Assembly: GCA_947494205.1 (NCBI GenBank)
Contig: CANLUH010000010.1
Location: 1 to 64,000 of the forward strand
From: an uncultured Flavobacteriaceae bacterium
GTDB taxonomy: Bacteria > Bacteroidota > Bacteroidia > Flavobacteriales > Flavobacteriaceae
Direction of reading: 5' to 3'
DNA: 64,000 nt
The position numbers and the translations under genes are program-made. Below, piece after piece: positions 1 through 9,404 of the stretch (its first letter is position 1; every line of letters starts with the position of its first letter). The notes under the pieces were generated by a model. The model saw only the letters and a program-made list of their open reading frames with translations. It did not search any database and was not told where the DNA came from.

Positions 1-3000
1 GTTCCTGTGTTTACAACTACTACGTAAATAGTCTGCATGTTCGCTACTATGTTTTCGTATGGACTTACTAATGGGTTAGTCATTGTTTCTGCATCGGTCA
101 TCGTTTCATAATAGATAGCGGTTACGCCTGGCTCACCATTAATAATCGTGGCACTCTGACTGTCTAAATCGAAACTTGCAAAACCATCATTATCGTCATC
201 ACATTCTTGGTAGACTGCTGGCATTGCTATTGGCGATGGGATTGGATTAACTCTTAAGTCTAGAGTAATCGTATCGTAACAACCGGTAACATTAATTACC
301 GCTCTTATATAAATGGTTTGTACACCATTAACGGCATTGGTATATAATGTTGGTAATGGGTTAACACCTGCGTCTGCATCGGCTTGTGTTAGGTAATAGC
401 TTAGTGTGATACCGGTTTGCCCGTTTAGTATTTGTGCATTGGCATCTTCTAAATTAAATTCTTCCATCTCATCACCTGTGTTATTTACATCACAGAGCTC
501 TAATGGGTCTGGTTGTACTAAGACTGGTAATGGATTAACGATAAGCTCTAATGGGCGCACGGTGATACAACCATTGTTTCCATCTTCTACACGTATCCAA
601 ATAATTTGGTTATTTGCTACCGTATTTATAAAGGCATTTGGTGTTAGTATTGGGTTGGTACCGTCTGTTGCATTTACTTCATCAAAATAATAGCTTACTG
701 TATATTGGGTTGGGTCTAAATCGTTTGTAGTATCGGCATCTAATAGGTTTAATACTTCTGGTTCTATTAGTGTTAAATCGAAACTTGCAAAACCATCCGC
801 ATCGTCATCACAAACTTCTAACGGACTTGGGTCTGTTATTTGCGGGGTTGGATTAACGATTAGTTGTAGTTCTACAAAGCTTGCACAATCGGTTGCTATT
901 GTTGAGCTTTCTATTCGTACATAAATTGTTTGCATATTAACTACAATATTGTTGTAAATACCTATTATTGGGTTAACATTATTATCTGCATCGGCCATCG
1001 TTTCATGGTAAGTAATTACCAATCCTGCGGTAACGCCACAGGCTACTTCATTATCCGCTTGTGTTAAATCGAATTCTCCAAAACCATCACTATCTGGGTC
1101 ACAGTATTCTAATGGGGTTGGTGTACAGGCTACTGGTGCTTGTTGTACATCTAATGTTAGAGTTGTTGTATCAAAACAACCTGTGTTGACATCTTCTACT
1201 CTTACAAAAATAACTTGAGGGTTAGTCATGTTTGTGTACATAGGTCCTATAGGGTTAACTTCATTATCAGCATCTATTTGTGTTTCATAATAGGTTACTT
1301 GATAATCTGGATTGTTCCCTGATATTTCTGCATTTTTAATCGTTAAATCTATTAGTGTTACTCCATCTGGTATGTTATCATCACACACTTCTAATGGAGT
1401 TGGAACAACTGGTACTGGCACTGGGTTTACTATTAAATCAAACTCACTAGTACTTACACATCCTGTAGTTGTATTCTCTACTCTTACATATATCGTTTCT
1501 GGGTTACTATTAACATTTACATAGATGTTTGGTAATGGGTTTGCACCACTTACTGCATCGGCCATAGATACATGGTAAGAAACAACAACATCTAATTGTC
1601 CATTGGCTATTTCAGCATCTTTTGTAGATAAATCAAAACTTTCTTGCTCGTCGCCTGTATTGTTATAATCACATAATTCGTAATCTGTTATTGCTGGAAT
1701 AACTGGTAATGCATAAACTATTAATGTTAGTTCTACAGTGTCTGAACAGCCTGTTAAATCATTTTGTAAACTTGCTATTATTATTTGCGAATTAGCACTA
1801 AGTACATTGGTATATAATGGACCTATGGCATCTATTCCTGCATCGGCATCAGCCTGTGTTTCGTAATAGGTAACACTCATGTTGGCTTGACCGTTTATAA
1901 TCTCTGCATCTTTTATTGTTAAATCAAATTCTGCCATACCATCTGTATCGTCATCACATAATTCTAGTGGTGTTGGTGCCGTTGGTACTGGTAATGGATT
2001 AACTTGTAAGTCTAGAGCCTGAGGTATAGACACACAGCCTGTTACTGTATTTTCTAATAAAACATAAATTGTTTCGTTTATAGGGTTCAGGTTTGTATAT
2101 AATGGACCTATGGCATTTGTTGGTGGGTCTGCTTGAGCATCAGCCATTGTTGGATAATAAGAAACTACTACATCTGCTTGCCCGTTTATTGCAGTAGTAT
2201 CTATTGTGGATAAATCGAATTCTGCTAAGCCGTTAGTCTCATCGCCATCTAAATCATTATCACAAATCTCGTAAGTTGCTAGTACTGGGATTGCAGGTTG
2301 TGTAAATATTGTAACATCTTGAGATAGTGTTGCCACACAAGGCCCACTAGTTGTATATTCTACAGTATAAGTTGTTCCAGGGACACCCATTGTAATTTCT
2401 CCAGTTGCTATATCTATGACTGCTCCATCTGCTGGAACTGGATTTAATATAAATGTTCCACCTGCTTGACCTGTTATAGTTGCTGTTGCCCCAAAACAAT
2501 CTGGTGTCATAGTAAAGGAAGCATCATCTGCTGGTAGTACATTTAATGTTTGAGTACTTGACGCTGGACAAATTCCATTAGTGGTATATTCTATTACATA
2601 ACTTGCACCAGATGTTCCATTGGTTACTTCTCCTGTATTTACATCTATAGTCGCACCATCTGTAGGAGCTGGATTAAAAGCAAATGTTCCTCCGGCAAGT
2701 CCAGTAACGACTACTGTACCTCCATCGCAAGTTTCAGTATCTATAGCAAAAGAAGTATCATCGTTAGGAAGTACTACTAAATCGAATACTGGTAATGGTG
2801 AAGCAATGTAACAGTCAACATCAGGATTATTACTAGTTATTCTTACAAATATAGATTGATTTGCTGACGAATAAAGACTTACTAAAGCTCCTGTTCCTGC
2901 ATCTGCACTTGCAAAATCTAAATGATAAGTAACGGTAAAGTCTGCAGCTGCTTGTCCACCTAAGATAGTAATCGTTTGGCTTTCTAAATCAAAATCAGTT

Positions 3001-3345
3001 ATTCCATCATTAGAAATACCATCTATAGCATCACAAACTTCTATATTTGGTGCTGGATTTAAAGCTATATTTAAATATTGTAGTTCGAACGAATCCACAG
3101 CTACACATATTGTGCTACTTGCTGTATTTTCTACTCTAACCCAAATAATCTCTCCGTCAAGCCCAGGGTAATTCATTGGGTTTGGTATTAAATTTGTTCC
3201 TGCCTGCGCATCTGCCTGCGATGTATAATAACGAACATTAAATTCAGTAGGGTCTTGTGCTCCTAATGCTGGCGCTGTGTTTTCTGTTAAATCGAAAGTT
3301 ACTGTTCCTGAACCATTATTACATGCTGTCAATGTGTTTAAAGTA
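1..3345 (-). repeat. About ten ~95-residue protein repeats within the giant secreted protein
   Basis: The encoded protein repeats a unit of roughly 95 residues. Each unit begins near PLExCDDDxDG, continues FDLTxxxxxIxxGQ and VxYYxTxADA, then IYVRVENxxTGC, and ends VNPxP. I count about ten units on the minus strand from about 3345 down to the edge. Between units 2 and 3 sit two shorter, related segments with GLAGGTF and GQAGGTF cores. Units are diverged at the DNA level, so this is an old protein repeat and not a recent DNA duplication. The Asp-rich CDDDxDG start could bind calcium, which is inference. Confidence 0.75.
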
Positions 3346-5081
3346 TCTATAACTGCGCCAGTTATAAATTCTACTAATACAGAATCTGATGCCTGACAAG
3401 CTCCTGAGAAAATAACATCAACCGTATATGTTCCTGGTTGAGTTGCATCTAACGTAGAAGAGGTTTCTCCTGCAATTTCAACACCATCTAGATACCATAC
3501 ATGCGCTGCTGTTGGCGTTTGTGTATCTAAAACTATTGTTTCTCCTTGACAAACAGATGTTCCAGCTGCAATTGTAATATCGTCTCCTAAATCTCCTCCT
3601 AAGTTAAAACTCCCTGCTTCTAAAAATACAGCAGCGTCAAAAGCGTTATCTTGATCATCTGCTATAACTAATTTAATTCTGTAAGGGTTATTTGGTATTA
3701 CATTAGAAAAGGCAGTCATTGGTACTGTTCTTCCTAAGAAATTAGTTGGGTTATTCCCTGGTGGCAATCCTCCAGCTCCATAATATTCATCAAAGAAAGC
3801 TTCGTTTACTGAAGCACAACCTGCATTAAAAGCCATATCTCTAACATTAAGTACAGATACAACATCTGTTGTTCCTGGCACTATAGCTAGATTTGTTGTT
3901 ACATTAGTATTTAAGTCTGTTAAAAGAAAGGCAAAGGCATCTGTAAAAGAACACTGAAACGTTCCATATTCTTCAGAAGCAAAAATATATTCAAAACTAA
4001 TAGTATCTGCTAATGGTACGAAATCAAATTCTATAAAAGAAGCATTATTCGTTATCCCAGGTGTTAAACCAATAGCAGTCTCTAAGTCTGCATCTCCTGG
4101 CCATGCACCTGTTCCATTACTTTGTGTTCCTATCTCTGGTCCTTCTGCTGCAGTTGCTAATCCTGAAGATAAAATTATACCTTCATTAAAACCAAACGTT
4201 CCTACTGTTGTAAAATAACCTATACCATTAGAACTCCCAAAATCACTACCCGTACTTGAATTTAAATTAGATACTGTAGCACATGGACTATTAATTAATA
4301 CATCTGTAATAAGTTCTTCTGGAGTAAAAAGTGCATCGTCTACATCTAAAAATGGACTTAAAACAACTACAGTAATTGTTGCAGACTCTGTACAACCTGT
4401 AGGATTTGTGTCTGTAACATTAAACGTTGTTGTATAAGTACCTGGTGTATTAAATACATGGTTTACCATTTGCCCGTTTGCAGTACCACCGTCACCAAAC
4501 ACCCAACTGTATGTTGCTCCTGTTGGATCATCAGAAAATGTAGCACTCCCATTAAATGTAACATCTGTACCAACTCCTATTTCTATAACCCCTGCTCCAT
4601 TTGCTACAGGTGTTGTAGAATCGATAGTTGGTGTTATTGTTTGGCAAGTTTCTAGACACGATATATCTGCTGCCCAACCAACAGTTGGAGCTGTAGCATC
4701 ACTAACAAATTGTAGTGTTAAACAACCTGTTGCACTTGTTGTAGATGCAGAAACCGTTCCTGGATTGTTAGCAGCTCCTCCTCCTGAATATGTTCCTATT
4801 ACTGGAGCTGTAGTATCATCTCCATCATAAATAGTTAAAATATCATTTCCAGCTTGTGTACCGAAGGATGTAAATGTTAATGAAATAAATTGATCTGCCG
4901 CATCTGGACAAAGTGTTAAAGTAAAGTTTTCATTATTTCCATAATTACTTGAACCTCCTCCAGAATCAAATAACGTACCTGAACATTGATTAAATGTACC
5001 ATTCTGCATTAATAAGTCTTGTGCTTGAAGCGTAAAAAATGAAATGAATAAAATTATAAATAAAGTAAAATTTCTCATCAT
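1..5081 (-). CDS. Giant secreted repeat protein (CUB, PKD, choice-of-anchor-L-like, then tandem ~95-aa repeats); C-terminus outside window
   Basis: Reading the minus strand from the ATG at 5081 gives an uninterrupted frame to the window edge (about 1693 codons). It opens with MMRNFTLFIILFISFFTLQAQ, trimmed here to a typical Sec signal peptide ending near residue 21. A CUB-like domain follows (about 25-125), then a PKD-like domain (about 145-215, with the motif YSWVFGDGG), then a choice-of-anchor-L-like region (about 220-480, GIILSSG and FEYIFASEEYGTF). The rest is Ig-like segments and tandem repeats with CDDDxDG and YYxTxADA signatures. In this phylum such proteins usually end in a type IX secretion (T9SS) type B sorting domain and are exported to the surface or medium; that end is outside the window, so this part is inference. 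A second ATG lies one codon downstream. Likely role: adhesion or matrix. Confidence 0.85.
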   Translation of the reverse strand, partial: MMRNFTLFIILFISFFTLQAQDLLMQNGTFNQCSGTLFDSGGGSSNYGNNENFTLTLCPDAADQFISLTFTSFGTQAGNDILTIYDGDDTTAPVIGTYSGGGAANNPGTVSASTTSATGCLTLQFVSDATAPTVGWAADISCLETCQTITPTIDSTTPVANGAGVIEIGVGTDVTFNGSATFSDDPTGATYSWVFGDGGTANGQMVNHVFNTPGTYTTTFNVTDTNPTGCTESATITVVVLSPFLDVDDALFTPEELITDVLINSPCATVSNLNSSTGSDFGSSNGIGYFTTVGTFGFNEGIILSSGLATAAEGPEIGTQSNGTGAWPGDADLETAIGLTPGITNNASFIEFDFVPLADTISFEYIFASEEYGTFQCSFTDAFAFLLTDLNTNVTTNLAIVPGTTDVVSVLNVRDMAFNAGCASVNEAFFDEYYGAGGLPPGNNPTNFLGRTVPMTAFSNVIPNNPYRIKLVIADDQDNAFDAAVFLEAGSFNLGGDLGDDITIAAGTSVCQGETIVLDTQTPTAAHVWYLDGVEIAGETSSTLDATQPGTYTVDVIFSGACQASDSVLVEFITGAVIDTLNTLTACNNGSGTVTFDLTENTAPALGAQDPTEFNVRYYTSQADAQAGTNLIPNPMNYPGLDGEIIWVRVENTASSTICVAVDSFELQYLNIALNPAPNIEVCDAIDGISNDGITDFDLESQTITILGGQAAADFTVTYHLDFASADAGTGALVSLYSSANQSIFVRITSNNPDVDCYIASPLPVFDLVVLPNDDTSFAIDTETCDGGTVVVTGLAGGTFAFNPAPTDGATIDVNTGEVTNGTSGASYVIEYTTNGICPASSTQTLNVLPADDASFTMTPDCFGATATITGQAGGTFILNPVPADGAVIDIATGEITMGVPGTTYTVEYTTSGPCVATLSQDVTIFTQPAIPVLATYEICDNDLDGDETNGLAEFDLSTIDTTAINGQADVVVSYYPTMADAQADPPTNAIGPLYTNLNPINETIYVLLENTVTGCVSIPQALDLQVNPLPVPTAPTPLELCDDDTDGMAEFDLTIKDAEIINGQANMSVTYYETQADADAGIDAIGPLYTNVLSANSQIIIASLQNDLTGCSDTVELTLIVYALPVIPAITDYELCDYNNTGDEQESFDLSTKDAEIANGQLDVVVSYHVSMADAVSGANPLPNIYVNVNSNPETIYVRVENTTTGCVSTSEFDLIVNPVPVPVVPTPLEVCDDNIPDGVTLIDLTIKNAEISGNNPDYQVTYYETQIDADNEVNPIGPMYTNMTNPQVIFVRVEDVNTGCFDTTTLTLDVQQAPVACTPTPLEYCDPDSDGFGEFDLTQADNEVACGVTAGLVITYHETMADADNNVNPIIGIYNNIVVNMQTIYVRIESSTIATDCASFVELQLIVNPTPQITDPSPLEVCDDDADGFASFDLTLIEPEVLNLLDADTTNDLDPTQYTVSYYFDEVNATDGTNPILTPNAFINTVANNQIIWIRVEDGNNGCITVRPLELIVNPLPVLVQPDPLELCDVNNTGDEMEEFNLEDANAQILNGQTGITLSYYLTQADADAGVNPLPTLYTNAVNGVQTIYIRAVINVTGCYDTITLDLRVNPIPSPIAMPAVYQECDDDNDGFASFDLDSQSATIINGEPGVTAIYYETMTDAETMTNPLVSPYENIVANMQTIYVVVVNTG

Positions 5082-5303
5082 AAAGGGATTTCTGTTTTAT
5101 AATCTAAAAGTGCAATGCAATTATACTAATAATAACTCAATTTTTATGTTAATCTCTAGTAACTTATACCGTAAATACTTGCATTTCGTCCTTAAAAATA
5201 TTTAGGATTAATTGTTATATATCATATAACAATTCTGAATTGTAAAATCCTACCACCTACTTGTATTTTTTTATTGAAAATAATTTTTACGTCTTTATTT
5301 AAT

Positions 5304-5311
5304 TAACTTTG
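5304..5311 (+). promoter_or_regulatory. Possible -7 element (TAACTTTG) just before the 5316 start
   Basis: TAACTTTG matches the Bacteroidetes -7 consensus TAnnTTTG exactly. It lies only 4 nt before the ATG at 5316, so if it is used the transcript is nearly leaderless, or translation begins at the internal ATG of MSHQF (codon 28). No TTG sits at the ideal distance upstream; the nearest is about 27 nt away. Weak call. Confidence 0.3.
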
Positions 5312-5315
5312 GGCT

Positions 5316-7418
5316 ATGAAATTTATTAAACTCTTCCTCTTAATTGTCTTAGTGAGCTGTAAAGGTCAAAATGAAAATAGTATGTCGCATCAATTTACAA
5401 ACAATCTTATTAACGAAACGAGTCCCTACTTATTACAGCATGCTCATAATCCTGTAAATTGGAATGCATGGAATGATGAAACTTTAGATTTAGCTAAAAA
5501 GGAAAATAAATTAATCATTATTAGTGTTGGTTATTCTGCTTGCCATTGGTGCCATGTTATGGAGCATGAGAGTTTTGAAGATATTGAGGTTGCTAATGTG
5601 ATGAATACGAACTTCATTAATATAAAAGTAGACCGAGAAGAACGTCCAGATATTGACCAAGTATACATGAATGCTGTTCAACTCATGACAAGACAAGGGG
5701 GATGGCCTTTAAATGCAATCGCCTTACCAGACGGTAGACCTGTTTGGGGTGGCACTTATTTTAAGAAAGAACAATGGATAGACACTTTAAATAAAATATC
5801 TGAATTATATAATAGCAATCCCGAAAAGTTATATGAATATGCAGATAAATTAGAGCAAGGCATTAAAGCAATGGATATTGTATCGTTAAACAACGATGAT
5901 GCTATATTTAAAAATGATTTCATAGAGAAAACCGTAGATAACTGGTCTAAACAGTTTGATAATAACAAAGGTGGAATGAATCGTGCTCCAAAGTTTATGA
6001 TGCCTAATAACTATCATTTTTTATTACGTTATGCACATCAAAATAATGACGATTCTATTAACGAGTTTGTAAATACCACGCTTACTAGAATGGCATACGG
6101 AGGTGTTTATGATCAGATTGGTGGAGGTTTTTCTAGATATTCTGTAGACGATAAGTGGCATGTTCCTCACTTTGAAAAAATGCTTTATGATAACGGTCAA
6201 TTAGTTAGTTTATATTCCGATGCCTATTTAATTACTAAAAATGAACTCTATAAAGATGTTATAATTGAAACACTAGAATTCGTTGAACGTGAATTAACGA
6301 ATAAAAATGGAGCATTTTATTCCTCTCTAGATGCAGATAGCAATACTCCCGAAGGAGAATTAGAAGAAGGGGCTTTTTATGTTTGGCAAAAAGAAGAGCT
6401 TAAACAAGTATTAGGTGAGGATTATAATTTGTTCTCAGATTATTATAATGTTAATGGTTATGGTTTTTGGGAAGACAAAAACTATGTTCTTATAAGAAAT
6501 AAAGCTGATAACGATTTTATAAAGAAACACAATATTACTTTTAAAACCTTAGTATCTAAAAAACAACAATGGCAGAATACACTTTTAAAACAGCGTGCTC
6601 TAAGAGACAGACCTCGTTTAGATGATAAAACACTAACATCTTGGAACGCCTTAATGCTGAAAGGTTACGTAGATGCCTATCGTGTTTTAGGAAACGATAA
6701 TTATTTAAAAACGGCGATAAATAATGCTGATTTTATAATAAATAATCAATTACGAGAGGATGGCGGATTAAATCATAATTATAAAAATGATATAAGTTCT
6801 ATAAATGGATATCTCGAAGATTATGCGACTACTGTAGATGCTTTTATAGCATTATATGAAGTTACTTTAAACGACAAATGGTTATTAACAGCAAGAGATT
6901 TAACCAACTATACTTTTGATCATTTTTTCGATGACACAAATAAGATGTTTTATTTTACTTCTAATGAAGATAAAGATTTGGTGAGTAGAACCATAGAATA
7001 CAGGGACAATGTTATACCTGCTAGTAATTCTATAATGGCAAAAAACCTATATAAACTATCGCACTTTTTTAGTAATACACACTATTACAAAACGGCAACG
7101 ACTATGCTTAACAACGTTAAGCCGGAAATGCAGGAATATGGTTCTGGGTATTCCAACTGGTTAGATTTAATGTTAAATTATACGCATTCTTTTTATGAAG
7201 TTGCTGTCGTTGGTCCTCTTGTTTCTGAAAAAGTTATAGAACTTAATAAAGTATACATTCCCAATAAACTTATTGTTGGTAGTAAAACTGAAAGTAATCT
7301 TGCTTTATTAGAAAATAGATATGTTGAAAATAAAACCTTAATATACGTTTGTGTTAATAATGCTTGTAAGCTTCCCGTATCTGAAGCAAATAAAGCTATC
7401 GACTTACTTAAAAAATAA
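5316..7418 (+). CDS. DUF255/YyaL-family thioredoxin-domain protein, predicted lipoprotein
   Basis: A 700-residue protein of the YyaL/SPATA20 type: an N-terminal thioredoxin-like DUF255 domain followed by an alpha/alpha-toroid like that of N-acylglucosamine epimerases and glycoside hydrolases. The family block [18 protein letters not shown] is at about residues 33-50, and the redox-type motif CHWCH is near 75-79. Toroid blocks such as [20 protein letters not shown] are seen in the middle. The first 15 residues end in VLVSC, a lipobox, so this copy is probably exported and lipid-anchored; many homologues are cytosolic and begin near the internal MSHQF. The biochemical role of the family is unsettled. 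A DUF1304 gene follows 6 nt later and is probably co-transcribed. Confidence 0.85.
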   Translation: MKFIKLFLLIVLVSCKGQNENSMSHQFTNNLINETSPYLLQHAHNPVNWNAWNDETLDLAKKENKLIIISVGYSACHWCHVMEHESFEDIEVANVMNTNFINIKVDREERPDIDQVYMNAVQLMTRQGGWPLNAIALPDGRPVWGGTYFKKEQWIDTLNKISELYNSNPEKLYEYADKLEQGIKAMDIVSLNNDDAIFKNDFIEKTVDNWSKQFDNNKGGMNRAPKFMMPNNYHFLLRYAHQNNDDSINEFVNTTLTRMAYGGVYDQIGGGFSRYSVDDKWHVPHFEKMLYDNGQLVSLYSDAYLITKNELYKDVIIETLEFVERELTNKNGAFYSSLDADSNTPEGELEEGAFYVWQKEELKQVLGEDYNLFSDYYNVNGYGFWEDKNYVLIRNKADNDFIKKHNITFKTLVSKKQQWQNTLLKQRALRDRPRLDDKTLTSWNALMLKGYVDAYRVLGNDNYLKTAINNADFIINNQLREDGGLNHNYKNDISSINGYLEDYATTVDAFIALYEVTLNDKWLLTARDLTNYTFDHFFDDTNKMFYFTSNEDKDLVSRTIEYRDNVIPASNSIMAKNLYKLSHFFSNTHYYKTATTMLNNVKPEMQEYGSGYSNWLDLMLNYTHSFYEVAVVGPLVSEKVIELNKVYIPNKLIVGSKTESNLALLENRYVENKTLIYVCVNNACKLPVSEANKAIDLLKK

Positions 7419-7424
7419 TCTAAT

Positions 7425-7781
7425 ATGAAACTACTAACAATTATTTTAGCCGCTTTTGTTGCTTTCGAGCATCTTTACTTTTTAATTTTAGAAATGTTTC
7501 TTTGGACCACTCCAAAAGGCATAAAGGCGTTTGGGTTAAAAAATAAAACATTCGCAGAAGAAACAAAGGTTTTAGCTGCAAACCAAGGCTTATATAATGG
7601 TTTCTTAGCAGCTGGAATTATTTATGCTTTAATCATTGAAGCTAATAGCTTTTTAATTTTCTTTTTAACATGCATTGTTATTGCTGGTATTTACGGAGCC
7701 TATTCAACTCAAAAGATTAAACTATTTTATGTACAATCTATACCCGCACTATTAACTTTAATATTAGTTTTAATTAATTAA
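7425..7781 (+). CDS. DUF1304-type small integral membrane protein
   Basis: This 118-residue protein has four predicted membrane segments (about 3-22, 62-80, 82-100, 101-117). Its N-terminal pattern, with FEHLYFLILEMFLW followed by FGL and, later, ANQGLYNGFLAAG, is characteristic of the DUF1304 family. It starts 6 nt after the DUF255 gene and so is probably translated from the same transcript. The function of the family is not known and nothing here narrows it. Confidence 0.8.
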   Translation: MKLLTIILAAFVAFEHLYFLILEMFLWTTPKGIKAFGLKNKTFAEETKVLAANQGLYNGFLAAGIIYALIIEANSFLIFFLTCIVIAGIYGAYSTQKIKLFYVQSIPALLTLILVLIN

Positions 7782-7916
7782 TTAATTAATATATATAGCA
7801 TTTCTTCGGTAGAAAATACCATTTATCGATCAAGACAATAATTTAATCATACCAAAGACTACTTAAAGTGGGTAGTTCTTTAATTTTAATTACACAATAA
7901 AATTTAAATATAAACT

Positions 7917-8729
7917 ATGGAAACACAAGACTGGATAGACAAAGGCATTGCACTTGGCACTGAGTATGGGATTAAAATAATTACCGCTATTGTTATATGG
8001 ATCATTGGATCTTGGATTATTAAAAAATTAATGAAAGGGACAGACAAAATAATGTCTAAGAGAGATTATGACCCTAGTCTAAAAAAGTTTCTACTCAACC
8101 TTATAGGCTGGGTTTTAAAAATATTATTAATACTTACTATTTTAGCACAATTAGGAATTGAAACGACTTCTTTTGCCGCAATCTTAGCTGCTGGTGGTTT
8201 AGCTGTTGGTATGGCGCTTCAAGGTTCTCTAGCAAACTTTGCTGGAGGTGTTTTAATTATGATTTTTAAACCTATAAAAATTGGTGATTTAATTGAAGCT
8301 CAAGGAGAACTTGGCGTTGTAAAAGAGATTGAAATATTTACAACTAAACTTCTTTCTCCAACTAATAAAGAAATTATTATTCCTAACGGCACCTTATCTA
8401 ACGGAAACATTACTAATTACTCAACAGAAGGTATACTTAGAGTAGATTTAACTATAGGAGTTAGTTACGATGCAGACATTAAAGAAACTAAAAATGTATT
8501 AATGAATGTATTAACTAATAACCCACAGGTATTAAAAGACCCTGCTCCAACTGTTAATGTTTCTGAATTAGCAGATAGCTCAGTAAATTTTGCTGTAAGG
8601 CCTTATGCCAGTGTTGCAGATTATTGGGATGTTTATTTCAATACATTAGAACAATGTAAAGAAGCTTTAGATGCTGCTGGTATAGAAATACCTTACCCAC
8701 ATGCTGTAGAAATACAAAAAGAAGCCTAA
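7917..8729 (+). CDS. MscS-family mechanosensitive ion channel
   Basis: A 270-residue small-conductance mechanosensitive channel of minimal MscS size. Three N-terminal membrane helices are visible (about 18-38, 60-80, 86-110). The third is the Gly/Ala-rich pore helix, with AAGGLAVGMALQGSLANFAGG, followed by the MscS beta domain (KPIKIGDLIEAQGELGVVKEI) and a C-terminal alpha/beta domain with FAVRPYASVADYWDV. It should open in the inner membrane under hypo-osmotic stress. It converges with tsaB, and the two stop codons overlap within a hairpin. Confidence 0.92.
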   Translation: METQDWIDKGIALGTEYGIKIITAIVIWIIGSWIIKKLMKGTDKIMSKRDYDPSLKKFLLNLIGWVLKILLILTILAQLGIETTSFAAILAAGGLAVGMALQGSLANFAGGVLIMIFKPIKIGDLIEAQGELGVVKEIEIFTTKLLSPTNKEIIIPNGTLSNGNITNYSTEGILRVDLTIGVSYDADIKETKNVLMNVLTNNPQVLKDPAPTVNVSELADSSVNFAVRPYASVADYWDVYFNTLEQCKEALDAAGIEIPYPHAVEIQKEA

Positions 8730-8740
8730 TGTTTAGGCTT
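8716..8740. terminator. Hairpin spanning the convergent mscS and tsaB stop codons
   Basis: AAGCCTAA (8722-8729) pairs with TTAGGCTT (8733-8740) across a 3-nt loop. The stem contains the stop codons of both convergent genes. On the minus strand the hairpin is followed by CTTTTTG, making a credible intrinsic terminator for tsaB; the plus-strand U-tract (GGGTTTT) is weaker. Confidence 0.65.
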
Positions 8741-9403
8741 GGGTTTTAAAGCCACAAAATCTTTTAAATAATAAGGTTCAAAATAAGCGACATCTTCGAT
8801 GTCGTTTTTTTTGTACTTATTATAGGCCAATACACTCATTTGCTCAGCAGATGGCAATTTTCCTTCAATAAATACTGCATTTTCATGCTGTATTAGCTCT
8901 TTAGTTTTTTCTACACCATTACCTATAAAATGAACTTTTTGAAGTTTTAAATAGTCTAAAAATGAATTCTCATCTAATATTTGCGCTTCAATCTTGCGTT
9001 CTAGATCAAATGATGAAGAGAATATAGCAGAATAAACTTCCATACGTCTTGCATCCAACATTGGTACTACGTATCCATTTTTAGCATCTACTTGATGCGC
9101 CAAAGCTTCTAATGTAGATATAGAAATGAGTGGAATATTTAATGCAAAACATAATCCTTTTGCTGCCGAAACCCCAATACGTAATCCTGTATAAGACCCT
9201 GGGCCTTTACTCACAGCTATTGCGTCTAATTGAGACCGTTCTGTTTTGGTTTCCTTTAAAATTTCATCTATAAACACATGTAATCGCTCTGCATGAGAGT
9301 AATTTGTATTGTAATCTTCTTTTAAAAGCAAAGTCTCTCCTTCTTTTGAAAGAGAGACTGAGCAATTTGTTGTTGCTGTTTCTATACTGAGTATTAGTGC
9401 CAA
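8726..9403 (-). CDS. tsaB: tRNA threonylcarbamoyladenosine biosynthesis protein TsaB
   Basis: This 225-residue ASKHA-fold protein matches TsaB. It begins with the phosphate-1-like strand LSIETATTNCSVSL and carries the hallmark KGPGSYTGLRIGVSAAKGL at about 66-84, followed by VPMLDARRMEVYSA. TsaB partners TsaD and TsaE in making the universal t6A37 modification of ANN-decoding tRNAs in the cytosol. Length is standard for the family. It lies directly downstream of a TolC-type gene (1 nt between the stop of one and the start of the other) and may be read from the same transcript, though the functions are unrelated. Confidence 0.93.
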   Translation of the reverse strand: MALILSIETATTNCSVSLSKEGETLLLKEDYNTNYSHAERLHVFIDEILKETKTERSQLDAIAVSKGPGSYTGLRIGVSAAKGLCFALNIPLISISTLEALAHQVDAKNGYVVPMLDARRMEVYSAIFSSSFDLERKIEAQILDENSFLDYLKLQKVHFIGNGVEKTKELIQHENAVFIEGKLPSAEQMSVLAYNKYKKNDIEDVAYFEPYYLKDFVALKPKPKH

Positions 9404-9404
9404 A

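Noticed and set aside
406-2811. Several plus-strand ORFs of 60-95 codons
   Set aside because: They are antisense to the continuous giant minus-strand gene, with low-complexity serine/threonine-rich products and no supporting signals.
1-3345. Regular repetition at ~280-nt spacing as a possible DNA repeat array or CRISPR
   Set aside because: Similarity is at the protein level with diverged DNA, unit size is far above CRISPR repeats, and the frame is continuous; it is a tandem protein-domain gene.
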